DNA of 64,000 nucleotides from Clitoria ternatea. Taxonomy: Eukaryota; Streptophyta; Magnoliopsida; Fabales; Fabaceae. Under the pieces are notes generated by a model that saw nothing but the letters and a program-made list of their open reading frames with translations, ran no database searches and was not told the DNA's origin. The stretch covers positions 151,966,501 to 152,030,500 of the forward strand of contig CM075670.1 in NCBI GenBank assembly GCA_037962975.1, in the 5' to 3' direction. Position 1 is the stretch's first letter. The number at the start of each line of letters is the position of its first letter. Below are positions 24,071 to 36,468 of the stretch, one piece after another. Both the position numbers and the translations under genes were made by a program.

Positions 24071-25815
24071 TGCATATTGTCATGTGTTCAGTCACCATCC
24101 TGAAAGTCATTTCTTAACTTTCTTTTTCTAAATCATGTGTTTTCTATGAATTTTAGCATGCTTTGTTAAAATTTCTTGATAAGTTATATTATTGTAAAGT
24201 TCAACAATGCTTAAGGCATTATCCACTCTTTCCTTGTTTTTCTTTTTAAGTACCAAAAAAATGAAATTACAGTTCAAAGACTAATGAAACTTCAGTTTCC
24301 TTTTTTTGATAATAAACAAAATCTTATCATCTGTAACTTGTATTTCTAATATTTATATTCCCTAAAATTCAAATGCACAAAATGTAAGGAATTTTATATT
24401 TGATTTCCTTATATTAGTTGGACTCTTAAAACTTGAAATATGGAAGAAATATATTGCACATGGAAAGATTGTCAAATTTTTCAACAAATATATAGATTTC
24501 CTTTGCGTTTGCCTGTGTGCACGCCAATTGTGACAATGCTAAAATTAACTGTATGGATATATGTATTGCCTATATTTATGTTGTTTCTGAATAGGATAAT
24601 TTTGAAATTAACTTTCTATGTTATAATGTAATGTACTGGGGTGGACATTTAGGATATTCGGATTAGGCTTTATATAGGGGGCAGATTTAAGATTGATGCA
24701 AATGGAAGAAAAGAGTACAATTTGGGTAAAGTTGAAGACTGGGATGAACTGGACCCTGATTACCTAGATTTTTTTTTACATTTGTGAGGTTTGCCAAGAA
24801 CCGTGGGTACTATAGGCTGTGTAATATCTTTTGGCATGACCCTAGGTGTGATTTAAATGAAGGGTTAAATATGTTGAAGTGTGACAGTGATATATTAAAG
24901 ATGGTTAGTTGTGCAAGGCAGAATCAGGGGTGTATGGATGTGTATTTTCAACATCCAGATGATGGGTTTCTTGGGAAGGATATTGATGGGACTGAATCTA
25001 GAAATGTCAGGGTGGAAGATGACAATGACTAATGAGGGTGGTAAGATGGACACCACGATGAATGTTGGGAGCAGTTGTAGGACTAAAGGTGAAGGTCCAT
25101 TTAGGAGTTCTAGGACAGGTGATGAGGTGCAGGGGAGACTTAAATGATAAGTGAAAGTGCATGGGAGAGTATAGGGACAAGTGAAAGTAAAATGGGTAGT
25201 TCTGAGATAGGTGAAGATAAATGTTCAGAAGATTATGGTAGAAAGAGGAAAGGAAATAGTACTGATATAAGGAGTAAGAAAAAGAAAAAACAGAAAAGGA
25301 AGGTGCAAGAGACTAGGAGGTCAGTCATTCCCACTATATTTGAGACTGAGTCAGAGGAAGAAAATAAAGTTGGTGATGATGTGTGTGGGGTAGGGGGAGG
25401 TTCTGAAGACTCTTGGGTTTTAGAAGAATTAAAAACTCTTGAATGTTCAGAAGATAAGGATGAGGGTGAGTCAAGAGAGGTTTACCCTCAATACAATGAT
25501 GTAGCCACATTTGGTCATGTAGTACTAGAGTGTGAGATGGAGTTCTCTTCACTGGCACTGTTTAAACATGCTGTGAAGGATTATAATGTTTATTTGGGCA
25601 GAGAGTTTAGATGGGTAAAAAATGACAAGATCAGGGCAATAGCAAAATGCAAGGATAAAAATTATGCATGGGAGATTCTTTATAGTCTTAACCCAGTTAG
25701 GTAATCATATCAGGTCAAGACTTTCAATGATCAACATTCAAGTTTAATAGTGTTTAAAAATTCAGCATGTGACCAACAATGGGTTGTGGGGAAACTAGTT
25801 AAGTATATGAGAAGA

Positions 25816-27360
25816 TGTTAGACCCGTAATATAGTGTTGCAGAAAACCTGTTAACTTTGTGTTACTGTTGGGTCTTTTAATTGGCAAGCGCACCAATCGT
25901 TTGTAGTTTTTAAAATTTAGATATCGTTCCACTGAGATTGAAAGTCCAATAGTTACAGTAATTTTCTAGTTACTATGGTAAATTTATCGAAACCTATTTA
26001 CAAAAGAATAATTTATATATAATTTATACAATATTCATAAGATTGCATAGCTGAGTTGTTCATGTGATAAAAAGAAAATAACAATCTATCTAAAAAGTTG
26101 AGTTGCAATTTAAAATAGCTAGGATACTTGAGGATAAAACACAGATAAACAAATTATGTTGGAATTTGGATCCCTAATCTAGAATAACAATGGAGGAACT
26201 CAAGACATGCATATTTAATCATCAAGTTCATGTCATTGCAACTTAAAATCATTATAACTGATCCCTCGTGATATAAATTCTAAGTATTCACCATAAAGTC
26301 CGATCCCTCGTGAGCTTTCTCAGTAAAAACTTGCATTAAGTCCTGGCCTTATGGCAATAATAATCACCAATTCTATCCCTAGTAATTGGCATATTAAGGG
26401 TATTCCAACTTTTAATTTTGTTAAAACAAGTTTTAATAAGGCATGAATAATCATTCTCCCGTTTAACATTTACACTAATAAAATAAGTTTCAATACGCAT
26501 GAAAATTATTCTCCCGTTTGACGTTCATACTAATAAAAGATTGAAATACTAACATGCACTTGAATCATAAACATGCAGAGATCGAATTCATAACATCATA
26601 CTCAATAGATTAGTTCACTAATTCCAACATAAACAGATTAGTTACACATGGTGAAAGTAAAAACAACACTTATAGAGATTGACATTACGAAGGCGATGGA
26701 AACTTCACAGTACAACAATCACAATACTACACAATACTCTCAAGTATCTAGAAAACTATTCTAGAACTACAAACTCACAAAAGAACCACTCAAACACGAG
26801 TGTATAAGAGAAGAAGAGAACTCAGAATGTGAGATGGGATGCCTTGAATGTGTGGAGAATGGCCCTATTTATAGGGCTGAGGAAGGGTCCTGACGCTACG
26901 CGTCAAGTCCCTGTCTTATCCTTCATTAATTAGCTCGAAGTGGCCATTATTGTATAATTATTTTAATTAATCATGCCCAGACAGATGTGTCTTGTCCCCC
27001 AATTCGGCTTGGACACTTGTGAGTAGTGGAGGGGTCATTGGTTGAGTGCTTGACCACCTGTCAGTGGTGTCCACGTAGCTCTTGACGCTACGCGTGGGTG
27101 TGACGCGTAGCGTCAGCATCAGAAGTGCCCATGCTATGCGTGGTGTTGATGCTACACGTCAGCTCTCCAGTTCTTCAATTTTTCTCTTTAAATTCTTCAC
27201 ATTTTTACTGTAAAACTAGAGAAAATTGATCAAGGGCAGATTATTTTCAACAACATCCATATATTGAATTTAAAACCTAAATTTCTAACAAATTCACCAA
27301 ATTCTTATTCTTTTTACAAAATTATTATTAAATATTTTATTGTAAATTTGAGAACTAACA
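25816..27360 (-). mobile_element. Solo LTR (1545 bp), Athila-like, target duplication GAAGA
   Basis: Starts TGTTAGACCCG and ends GAACTAACA, with a perfect GAAGA on both sides (25811-25815 and 27361-27365). Removing it and one duplicate joins two transposase halves in frame (KYMR then RHHNITHSG). By similarity to the 5' LTR at 1908-3468 the element read in the minus direction. A TATA box on the minus strand lies at 26866-26873, with GCTACGCGT-type motifs upstream at about 26890-27170. Confidence 0.92.
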
Positions 27361-27633
27361 GAAGACACCATAATATCACACATTCTGGAGTGTATGAGCT
27401 CTTTAGGGAAAAGTATAAGGTGAAGCTGGAGGACAAGATAATATACAGGTCAACGAAGAAGTCAAGGGAGGTAATTAAAGGGAGTGAGAAACAACCATTT
27501 GCTATGTTATGGGGCTATTGTGGAGAGCTACTTAAGAGGAACCCTGGATCAACAGTTAAGATGGAGTGTGAACCAGAACCAAAAGGCCCACTAATATTCC
27601 GTAGGTTGTATATTTGTTTAAAAGGATGTAAAG

Positions 27634-30600
27634 TGTAACACCCTAAATTTTAAAATAAAAGATTAATTAAGGAGATAAATATTAAATGATTATAGTTGGG
27701 TTAGTTAATGTTCCAAAATATTAGGAATAAATAAATTAAGATTTTTGGGAACTATTTATAATTTATTGGAACCAGATAAGCTAAAAATGAGTTCGGTTGA
27801 AATATGAATGTCAGACCAAGTATCTCCAATTAGGATGATATTGGTCAGGGCTGTTAAGGATATTATTAGGAATCCGAATATGTATTCGGAATAATTTTTG
27901 GATAAAGTATTGAGCCCGAACAAAGATCCTGTTTGTCATAAAATGATGAGTCTTTAATGAGGGATTAAAAATAAAGCCAAATGACCCATTTTTCTCTTCT
28001 TATTCCCGTAAGCTCCTTGGTTCCTCTTAACAAACACCTTGCTTCTTTTTCTTCTCTATTCTTCTCCTTCATTTCCTCTTCTACTTTTCTTCAAAAACCC
28101 TAAGCAAAAGGGTGGTGGTTCTCTTCTCCTCTCCCATTTCCGTTCTTGAAGGAGCTTGGAGCTTGAAGTCTCACCCTCTTTTCTCCTCATTTTTGTGTGG
28201 CTTTTACCTCTCTTGGAAAACTCTCTCATTCCTTCTCTTGAGGTAAGCTCTCAATATTTCTCAAGAGTATGAACTATGGGTTTTTGGATTTTGATGTTGG
28301 GAAAATGATTTAATGAGTGTTGTTGGGTTTTAGAGAAACCCTAACCCTATGATTTGGGAAAATGCAAAATATGTGTGGAGAAGTATTTATTATGTTAGAT
28401 AATTGTTATTGGTAAGGTGAAATGATGTTATTAATGGTGAATGGTCATTAATGAAGCTTAATAATTGATGATGGTTGTTAGGAACCATCAATGTGGGAAC
28501 CCATTAATGGGTTTGACATTAAAAGTGCATAATAATAAATGTAGGCGCCTAAACCATGGTGGTTATGGTAGAATTAATGAAATAAATGAGGTTTGAGAAT
28601 TTAAAGTGATATAGACACCAAGTAAATGAATATACATTTGAATCTTGATGGTCTGAACAGAAAATTGATTGTGTGACATATTGTAATGTAGGAAATAACC
28701 CCATCGACGAGGTGGAATCATTGGACCGCGTTGATTACTACTTTTCTTGAGGTAGGAGGGGTAACTATTCTAAATGCATGATTTCATCCATTGATAATGT
28801 GAAAATATGTATATATGATTGTGTTTAATGATTGCTTGGGTGGACGATGTAATGATGTCATGATTTGAGTGCATTTAGAATGATTGATGTTATGTGGCAT
28901 GTATTTGGGATGATGAATATGATATTGAACTGGTCTGAGCCAGAGTCAATGATCTGGTGTGGGACCAGCCACGAGAGTCAATAGATGGCTAAGGTTTTAT
29001 ACCGGTGCTGTATGTATCCGCTATGATTATCCAGTATCCTAGTGAGAGAAGACCGATCTTGATATCCTGGAGATCCTTCACACCGACCTTACGCATTGAT
29101 ATGGATGAAAGGTGATGTCACTTGCGAAGATTATCTGACGCTCAAGTCAGTAAATGTATCAGAATAAGATGAGCGTGGAGGATGGTTGATCTACTTTGAC
29201 TAAAGGACAAAACCTGACTTTCCTCGAGCCACGTAAATTGAAAGTGGACTAACCACCTTGTTCTGTCGGAGTATGGAAAATATATATAAATATGTATGTG
29301 GGAGACAAGTGTGGCTTAAGAGTGGAGAATGCATCTTTCGAGGGAATGTCCCCGACACCAGTAATAGGAATGGGTGCTATTACCGAAGCCACTTATGATT
29401 ATCCCTTACGTCTCTGATATGGAGAACAGATTCCATCCGATATGTGAGGTGTTAACATGGACATACTGGTATAGGAAGATCGCCTATACGGTCTTATCAG
29501 TCTGAAGTTTTACCTGCTGAGTCAGTATTGCACAGAGAACAGATGAAGTGATATCCATACTTTGGTACCGATATCGAGACTGGATCAGATATTATGTTGA
29601 ATATGTTGATGAAATATGTCATGATAGTTTGAGACCATGTTTTGAATTGAAATCAATGATGTGAAATATCCCAATTATGTATATGTGAATTGATAAATGT
29701 GATTGTCACTAACTGCCGATGTGTGTAAGTTCCAACGAGAATTGGTAAAGATTGAGAATATTGAAATCCACTAAGTGGTAGTCATGAATGGATGATTGAT
29801 TGAGTGACATTTAGAATGCATAGTGTGAGAGTGCATTGATTGGCATTGCATATCATTCGCTGCTTATATGGAATGTTAGGGGTTCTAATAGGCAGGCCCA
29901 GTGGGAGGGCGACCTAGTGCACGGGTATACTATCATTGCTCCCTAGTGATTCGGGGAATCATGAAGCTGCCCTTAGTTTGGTGACGAGGCACCCTATGTG
30001 GCAGGCCCTGTTGGAGGGCTGCTCTGTGATGAGTAGTTTACCTCGGTGTCCGACGGGGCACGGCTCCCTTGATGTGTGTTTGGGGGAGGCCCATAGCACT
30101 TTGGCAAGTAAGGCCATAATGATGATCCGCAAGTCACGGGGTGACTAGTGCTACAGATAGACGAGAGCAGTTTGGTACCAATAAAAGTATGATGTTGTAA
30201 GCATGCACGAATTAAGATACATGTGTACACATTTTACTACTGCAGTAGGGGCATAGTAGCATACCTATGCTTGTCCCATATTTGATATATTGTTGTGTCC
30301 CACAGTCGAATCCGCATTTGAAAATGATTCCTTTATGCATATGCATTAGCTTTAAGAGCATTTGCATAACTGGAGATATGCTTAGTTGATAGTCCGTGGT
30401 GGCGATGGATGATTGTTAAATAGAGGGAAAGTAAGTTGAGGTACTAACCTTAAAAGTGTGATGATTATTGAGAATGTTAAGGATATATTATATATGATAT
30501 TGCCTTGTGAATATACTTAATTGGACATGTATTGTGTTGAGATAGAATGATGTGTCATGTGTGTGAAGCTTGTGATGTTTTCTTAAAAAATGAATATAAT

Positions 30601-31152
30601 GCACACATGTATAAATATCATCATAATGTATGACTTTGGTACATTTGGATTATATTACTTACCTCTTAGTTGCCATTTTTAAGCTTGATGTAGGTGTGAT
30701 GTAAAATCCTACTCTTTTGGAGGTTGAGGATTGATGAAGGTAAATGCGAAAGGAATGTGGGTGAGCCTTGGCCGGTATATATGTATTTATTTTGTATCGC
30801 ACATAGTGTGTATATGCTTATTTTGTAACTACTTTGATCATGGAAATGATATTATTATTATTAAATTATATTTCTATTGCTTAATAAATCGATGAGGCAT
30901 CTTTCATCCTCTTTTCGGCATATATTTTAATAACTCTAAAATTTAATTACATCTTCCGCTTTTCCCTTGTGATGATCTCAAGTCCGGTTGTCCGAGGAGC
31001 ACTCTGATACCTTCTCATATCTTCATATATGAGATAGGTTATTAAATGATCCAGGGTAATTACTTGGCATTATATATATATTGAATTTCTTCTACTTATA
31101 ATCAATTCAAATCGCAAAAAATTTACCCCTATTTTTGGGCCGGGGTGTTACA
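27634..31152 (+). mobile_element. Solo LTR (3519 bp), chromovirus-like, target duplication TAAAG
   Basis: Starts TGTAACACCC and ends CGGGGTGTTACA, with a perfect TAAAG duplication (27629-27633 and 31153-31157). Removal restores the transposase reading (GCK then AGFLQSR). No coding, primer site or internal LTR was found, so it is most likely a solo LTR of a long-LTR Tekay-like element, although a non-autonomous unit with very small ends is not excluded. A CT-rich leader-like region is at 27990-28250. The part from about 27810 to 27960 reappears at 46552-46700 inside the element 41922-51908. Confidence 0.8.
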
Positions 31153-31293
31153 TAAAGCTGGTTTCTTACAAAGTAGAAGATCACTAGTGTGCCTTGATGG
31201 ATGTTTTTGAAAAGTTACTACAGAGGGAAACTTTTGACTGTTGTGAGTCGAGACACAAACAACCATATTTGGCCTATTAACTATGGTGTTTGT

Positions 31294-32843
31294 TGTTGGC
31301 CCGTCGGTTGTAACCGGGCTTTGTGAATTGGCAAGCGCACCAATCGTTTGTAGTTTTCGAAATTTAGATATCGTTCCACTGGGATTGAAAGTCCAATAAC
31401 AACAGTAATCTTCTATTTACTATGGTAAATATGAAGGAAATTATGAACAAAAGAATGATTTATGTACAGTTTATACAATATTCACAAGATAGCATGGTTG
31501 AGTGATTCATAGGATAAAAAGAAAATAAAATCTATCTAAAAAGTTGAGTTGTAACCTAGAATAGGTAAGATACTTGAGATAAACACAGATAAACAAATTA
31601 TGTTGGAAATTGGATCCCTAATCTAGAATAACAATGAGGAACTCAAAACATGCATGTTTAATCATTAAGTTTCATGTCATTGCAGCTTAAAATCATTATA
31701 ACCGATCCCTCGTGATATAAATTCTAAGAATTCACCGTAAAGTCCGATCCCTCGTGAGCTTTCTCAGTAAAAACTTGCATTAAGACCTGGCCTTATGGCA
31801 ACAATGGTTAACAACCCCTATAGAATTGAGATACCAAGGGTATTCCAACTTTTTACTTTCGTCAAAACAAGTTTCAATATGACATAAATAATCATTCTCC
31901 CGTTTGACATTTACACTAATAAAACCAGTTTCGATACACATGAAAATCATTCTCCCGTTTGACGTTCATATTAATAAAAGGTTGAAATACTAACATGGAC
32001 TTGAATCATAAACATGCAGAGGTCGAATTCACAACATTATACTCAATAGATTAGTTCACCAATTCCAACATAAACAGATTAGTTACACATGGTAAAAGTA
32101 AAAACAACACTTACAAAGTTTGACATTACGAAGAAGACGATGGAAACTTCACGATACAACGATCACAATACACCGAAACACACTCAAGTATCTAGAAAAC
32201 TATTCTAGAACTACAACTCACAAAAGAAGTACTCAAAGTCGAGCACAAGAGAGAAGAGAAGAGAAGTGTATGGAATGGGATGCTATGAATGGTGTTGGAT
32301 GGCCCTATTTATAGGGCTGAGCAAGGGTGCTGACGCTACGCGTCCCTGTGACGCTACGCGTCAGATCCCTGACTCAGCCTCCATTAAACACTTGATAATG
32401 GCCACTTTCAATAATTAATCTTGATCAAGCCTGGCCACTTGGACATGTTTCCACGAGTTTTTGGCCATTTATGCTGATTGGGGTGGCCCTTGGGCTGAGT
32501 GGAGTGCCCATTATTGGGTCCAAGTGGGGTGGTTGGCCAAAAGTAGGAGTGGAGACCACGCAGCACTGACGCTACGCGTGGCTGTGATGCGTAGCGTCAG
32601 CATCAAAAATAGCACTTGATGCTACGCGTGGGGTGAGGCTACGCGTCAGCTCCTCCAGTGTAATTTTCTCTTGATTTCTTAACTTTTTCACTGCAAAACT
32701 AGAGAAAATTGATCAAGGGCAGATTATTTCCAACAACATTCATTTATTGAATTTAAATCCTAATTTTCTAACAAATTAAACTAATTTTTATAATTTTTAT
32801 GAAATTTTTATTTTAGATTTTATTAAAAATTTGAGGACTAACA
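31294..32843 (-). repeat. 3' LTR of element F
   Basis: 1550 bp, TGTTGG...ACTAACA. The minus-strand TATA box is at 32306-32313 within CCCTATTTATAGGG. GCTACGCGT motifs at 32330-32650 lie upstream of it. The adjoining internal base run, read on the minus strand AAGTTGGGGGTATT, is the likely polypurine tract. Confidence 0.93.
32330..32650. repeat. GCTACGCGT motif array in the element F LTR
   Basis: Five exact GCTACGCGT copies and one inverted variant (ATGCGTAGCGTCAG) lie directly upstream of the minus-strand TATA box. Copies read GACGCTACGCGTCAG or ACGCTACGCGTGG. The core ACGCGT fits the plant CGCG-box consensus (VCGCGB) bound by CAMTA factors; that role is inference. The same array is at 39758-40080, and decayed versions are at 2981-3270 and 26890-27170. 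Confidence 0.85.
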
Positions 32844-34097
32844 AATACCCCCAACTTGAGACATTGCTCGTCCTCGAGCAAGAGAGAAAAATAATAAGAA
32901 TAAAAATTTGAAATCAAATTTTTAAGTTAGTCCGAAAATTTATCACAAAAAATAATTACACAATTTCAACTATTTTGTAATAATCAAAAACTGATATCAA
33001 ATATAACAAAGGTTTAATGATAAAATTATTTACAATATTCTATTAACAATCAAGCAGAATTTCAGGCTTACCTCACAAGTGTTTATCTCTATGCAATTGG
33101 TAACCTGTTTCACTCAATCAATCATAAAATCAAACGAATTTAACTTTGTTTGTCATCTAATCAATGGTTATTTATACAGAGTTAATTCGAAAATCACAAG
33201 GTCTTTTCACGGGTTGTAATGAGGCTTGGTTTACAAGAATCAATGGTTTTTCTTGGAATTCAAAAACCTGAAATCATAAAAGAGCATTTTACAATCCTTA
33301 GGCTTTCTCTTGATCCAAACTCTCATTTATTATTTTTTTATTGATGAAAAATAAATACCCCCAACTTGATTCTTTTCACTATTTTTGACTTTTCTTTTCT
33401 TTTTCTTTTTTGAAAAGAATCAAGTTGCTTATTTTCACTCCCCATTTTTGTGAGAACACTCAAAATATTTTTCATTTATTTCAACTGCTCTTTTAATCAA
33501 TCAAGTATAGGGAATGGTAAACACAAATTTAGGCTATAAGGGTACCAAAGAATTTTATTTTAGGCTCAAATGGGCTTGCAAAGGATAAAAGACTTTTTAC
33601 CAAGGTAAGCTGTTTGGCCCAAGGTTTCGTTTCACCAATAAATGTGCCTTGATCATTTTCCCGAATTCTCTGTACAACAACACACATCAGAGATTAAAGC
33701 AAAATCAATTCGAATTGAAAATATGTCGATTAAAACCCTCAAGTGTGTAAAAAGGATCTCTCAACTCACCGGGTTATTTGAAATTTTGCTTGATGGTTAA
33801 TAAACTTATTGTAATTAAATTTATCAAAATTCCTAAGTTATAAAGAATCAAAAATTGATTTTAACAAAATTGGTTTTATTGTGTAAAAACTCTAAGTGTA
33901 TAAACTAACTTACTAACGAAAATCTGATTCATTTATTTTAAAAAGAAGAATTATTTCTCGAAAGAAAATTGAGCAAAAACAAATAAACACACCACACAAT
34001 GATATAATGCCATAATATAAAATGTAAATATAAATGTAAATGTAAATCCAAATATAACTAGAATCAAATGTACTCAAAATAAATGAAGATGGCATCC

Positions 34098-35405
34098 TCA
34101 ATCCTCCATCTGATCATCATCATCCTCCTCCTCCTCCTCCTCATCATCACCATCAGAGTCATGATGTGCACTAGAAGATCCACCAGTCTCAGGGTAGGTG
34201 GGTAAATCTTCAGGCCAAGCTACATGTGCTGCAAACTCGGCTGGGGTAACATAAGGTGCTCCCTCTCCCTGTAACCTGTACTGATAAAATTCATCGTGAA
34301 GATGAATATAAGCTCTGTGAGTGGCAGCCATCATCTGCATCATATGCTGATGTTCAAGTGTCATCCGGGCAAAGCCCTGTGTAACAGCATCAGCAGATGG
34401 AGGCTGCACTGGTGGTCTCCTCCTCCGAGGTCGGGGCTGAGCCTCCTGCTCTAGTGGTGGAAGCTCGCACTGCTGCACAAAATAATCTCTGTTTACTAGA
34501 ACTTTAGGGACTCTCCCTGAAGAACTAGTAAACTCGGGTGAAGGTACAATGACTCCCTGCCTCCTCAGTAAGGCAGATATGATGAGAGGAAAGGGTATGG
34601 GGCGATTCACTTTATACCCAAGGGCATAAAAGTGAATCTGCTCGGAGATAAGCTCGGCGATATCAATGGTGTGGCCCTGGAGGATGGAATAAAGGAGGCA
34701 ACAACGCTCCACTGGAAGGGAAGAAAGATGGGTGACAGGAGTGATATTATGGAGCATGAGATGGGACCACGCCTGGGCTATGGGGGTAAGCTGGGTCTTG
34801 AGGAGGTTAGATGGACTCCTTCCAACCCTACTCAGGTTGAAAAAGATTCCATCCTTGCTCAGAAAATGAGCAACCTCCTCGAGGGAGTATCCTAACTCTC
34901 CCTCAGCAAGAATCTTGTTTCTGTTTTCCTTCCAGAAACAAGTGTCATCCTCGGGAGTAGGCTCCCAAGGGTTACCCAGTAGGGTACTGATGGTGTCCCG
35001 GTCATAAGAGATATGCCGGCCTCTAACCCAACTCGTCCGCTGCTGCCCAAGATTTGGTGCGTCCTGGCGGGTCCTGTAAGCATTTGCGTAAAACTCCATC
35101 ATTAAGATAGGGTCCCCCTCAGTAGGCAGGGAGAATAGAGGTCCCCATCCCCTCTGCTGCACTCTATCCTGCAGCTCAGGATAGTCTCCTGCACTCAGAT
35201 CAAGGACCCTCTCCCAGATCAGTCTCTGGCCCTTGATCTGATGAAATCTCGCCCACTTCGCATCAGTGTGAAATCTAGTAGGATCCCTCGGTCCCAACAC
35301 CTCCTGTCTCTGAGAATCCGGATCCTCAGAAGTGGTGTCAGTGTCTGTGGATTTCCTCTGTCTTTTAGAGGGACCGGCTGTGGGAATGGATTTCTTAGGT
35401 GCCAT
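34098..35405 (-). CDS. Putative plant transposon protein of element F (435 aa)
   Basis: Intact frame starting MAPKKSIPTAGPSKRQRK, a basic, probably nuclear-targeting N terminus, then a globular region of about 280 residues of the putative plant transposon protein type found in Athila-like elements, a proline/arginine stretch (PRPRRRRPPVQPP), and a very acidic C terminus ending in a glutamate/aspartate run. The frame opens 19 codons earlier, but the bases just before this ATG read TTTTTGCAG, a strong 3' splice site, so I place the start here and infer translation from a spliced RNA. Its function is unknown; its place after protease is where pol or the env-like gene is expected. Nothing in it resembles polymerase or integrase motifs. 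Confidence 0.8.
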   Translation of the reverse strand: MAPKKSIPTAGPSKRQRKSTDTDTTSEDPDSQRQEVLGPRDPTRFHTDAKWARFHQIKGQRLIWERVLDLSAGDYPELQDRVQQRGWGPLFSLPTEGDPILMMEFYANAYRTRQDAPNLGQQRTSWVRGRHISYDRDTISTLLGNPWEPTPEDDTCFWKENRNKILAEGELGYSLEEVAHFLSKDGIFFNLSRVGRSPSNLLKTQLTPIAQAWSHLMLHNITPVTHLSSLPVERCCLLYSILQGHTIDIAELISEQIHFYALGYKVNRPIPFPLIISALLRRQGVIVPSPEFTSSSGRVPKVLVNRDYFVQQCELPPLEQEAQPRPRRRRPPVQPPSADAVTQGFARMTLEHQHMMQMMAATHRAYIHLHDEFYQYRLQGEGAPYVTPAEFAAHVAWPEDLPTYPETGGSSSAHHDSDGDDEEEEEEDDDDQMED

Positions 35406-35462
35406 CTGCAAAAAGTAAAAATTTAAAATTAAACACACACTAAATAAATCACACACAAGCAA

Positions 35463-36468
35463 ACAATTATTTGTAAAATATTTTTGGGTTTTCTAAAATT
35501 TTTCACAAATAAAAATGCAATTCAACGACATATTTTTGAATTTTTAAAAATTAAAGAAATTAACATACATATATTCAAATAATATACAAAACAAAATACA
35601 ATTTATTCAAAATTCATACAAAGTTGCAAGAAAGTATAAATATAAACTAAGAAAATTTATTAATTTCAAAAGAAAACAGCAAACAGCAAACAAACAACAA
35701 GATTTAAAAACAGAGGCTGACGCTACGCGTGGTGTGATGCTACGCATCAGCCTGTTCTACCCACGCTACGCGTCAGTGGGACGCTACGCGTGGGCTTACA
35801 GTTCATCCTCACGCTACGCGTCAGTGGGACGCTACGCGTGGGATGCGCAGAAAAAAGAAAAAACAGGGGTTGCACAGCAGCAACCCCTTTTCAACCTGCA
35901 CTACATCCATTCAATCCCTAACTCCTAACAGCAATCAATCCCAATGGTCTTCTAATCCTAATCCTAACCACATTTATTTCTACAAATTAAAAATCAAAAA
36001 CAAAACTAAAGAGAAGGGATTAGAATACTTACTTGTGATTCCTTGAGCAATGGGATTGAAGGGGTTTGGAAGAGAGAAAAGGGAGTTTCGAAAATTAGGT
36101 TTGAAATCTTAAGTGAGGCAGAGAAGAGTTCTTAGGTTTTAAAACCTAAGATGGGCCTCTCTGGTTCAGTTTTAAAAACTGAACGTGGGCTCTGACGCTA
36201 CGCGTGGTTGGGACGCTATGCATCAGAACCAAAATTCAGAGTCCACGCTACGCGTCACAGGGGCGCTACGCGTGGGCTTCTGTTTTAATTTTTCAAAATT
36301 TTGATTTTAAAACCTTTTTCTTTTCAAATTTAAAACCCCTTTTTTAAACTTCAAAAAGAATTTTGTTTTTTTTTTATGTTAAAAATAACTTTAAAAACAA
36401 AAAGAAAAGAATGGGTTGCCTCCCATTGAGCGCTAGGTTTAATGTCTCCAGCCAGACATTACCTCTGA
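35463..36468. repeat. Internal spacer of element F with GCTACGCGT motif clusters
   Basis: No coding. At 35718-35843 six motif copies alternate between GACGCTACGCGTGG and CACGCTACGCGTCAG, and at 36190-36275 four more occur (one decayed). They are the same motif as in the LTRs. The spacer separates the protease frame from the 435-codon frame and should contain the intron removed before that frame. Confidence 0.75.

Noticed and set aside
29936..30230. Overlapping frames of 70 and 78 codons in the 27634 LTR
   Set aside because: Inside a solo LTR, opposite strands overlapping, no family resemblance.
31291..31293. Alternative start of the element F LTR at TGTTGTTGG
   Set aside because: The other LTR and the restored transposase reading fix the start at 31294.
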